Origin: Streptomyces violens
Lineage (GTDB): Bacteria; Actinomycetota; Actinomycetes; Streptomycetales; Streptomycetaceae
Assembly: GCF_000717745.1 (NCBI RefSeq)
Contig: NZ_JOBH01000008.1
Span: forward strand, 265,426 to 329,425
Direction of reading: 5' to 3'
DNA: 64,000 nucleotides
The notes beneath the pieces are model-generated. The model had not been told where the DNA came from. It did not search any database and saw nothing but the letters and a program-made list of their open reading frames with translations. Positions within the stretch are counted from its first letter, which is position 1. Every line of letters starts with the position of its first letter. Of this stretch, positions 63,914 to 64,000 are shown piece by piece. A program made the position numbers and the translations under genes.

Positions 63914-64000
63914 ATGGACCTGCTGAACGCTCTGGTGGAGAAGGGTCTGCGGCGCGAGTCGCCGACCCGCGAAGAGGCACTCGCCGTACTGGCGACATCC
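63914..64000 (+). CDS. bioB: Biotin synthase, 3' end beyond window
   Basis: Only 29 codons are visible: [20 protein letters not shown] then EALAVLATS, open to the right edge. This matches the N-terminus of actinobacterial biotin synthase, and the divergent bioF gene supports it. The radical-SAM cysteine motif lies outside the window. AGGACAGGA stands upstream of the ATG. Confidence 0.8.
   Translation, partial: MDLLNALVEKGLRRESPTREEALAVLATS

Overview
The window is high-GC actinobacterial chromosome, almost certainly Streptomyces. The GC content is roughly 70 percent or more, and there are many GTG starts with AGGAGG-type ribosome binding sites. Lineage markers include a chaplin, the MurT/GatD pair, a DUF5753-type HTH gene with a DUF397 partner, a TipAS regulator, a c-di-AMP (ydaO-type) riboswitch ahead of an NlpC/P60 hydrolase, and the ureABCFGD order. 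I saw no rRNA, tRNA, CRISPR array, insertion sequence or prophage. Both edges cut genes: a glycosyltransferase on the left and bioB on the right.

Layout. 0-8.7 kb: a GT4 glycosyltransferase, an orphan CD-NTase-like protein with an altered metal site, a GNAT, a divergent acyl-CoA ligase / metallo-hydrolase pair, a SUKH-4-like protein and a TetR regulator. AACGNNCGTT half-site palindromes link the promoters of the metallo-hydrolase, the SUKH-4-like gene and the TetR gene. 8.8-14 kb: the glyoxylate salvage genes gcl-hyi-glxR, a nucleoside hydrolase pseudogene and a GntR regulator. 14-17 kb: a ribosome-protection-type ABC-F ATPase behind a predicted leaderless leader peptide, and a phosphotransferase. 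17-19 kb: an acyl-CoA dehydrogenase and a divergent TetR gene sharing palindromic operators. 19-24.6 kb: housekeeping genes (def, murT-gatD, 6-phosphofructokinase, a CtaG-like assembly factor).

24.6-31.5 kb is accessory metabolism: a secreted adenosine deaminase coupled to a P450, a YqcI/YcgG (GntA-like) protein, an SRPBCC-DUF2267-SDR operon behind a 10-bp tandem array, and an alpha/beta hydrolase. 32.5-38 kb holds an incomplete second respiratory cluster (cytochrome b, a CtaF-like subunit, CtaD) plus a membrane-anchored sulfite-oxidase-like molybdoenzyme. 38-49 kb has small secreted and regulatory genes (DUF4142, thioesterase, STAS, GAF-ANTAR, chaplin), a rhamnoside uptake and hydrolysis pair behind two LacI-type palindromes, a TipAS MerR regulator, a STAS-ANTAR-GAF protein and PlsC.

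49.6-57.3 kb: a secreted S33 peptidase, the urease operon and a secreted M28 aminopeptidase. 57.3-64 kb: an orphan Phd/YefM antitoxin divergent from a clpP operon with a palindrome between them, the riboswitch-controlled NlpC/P60 hydrolase, a GNAT, a HATPase (anti-sigma type) divergent from the XRE/DUF397 pair, and bioF/bioB.

The observations I rate highest are the antibiotic-sensor-like leader of the ABC-F gene, the antitoxin/ClpP divergent unit, the CD-NTase with DxG in place of DxD, and short tandem duplications that span the stop codon of five separate genes.
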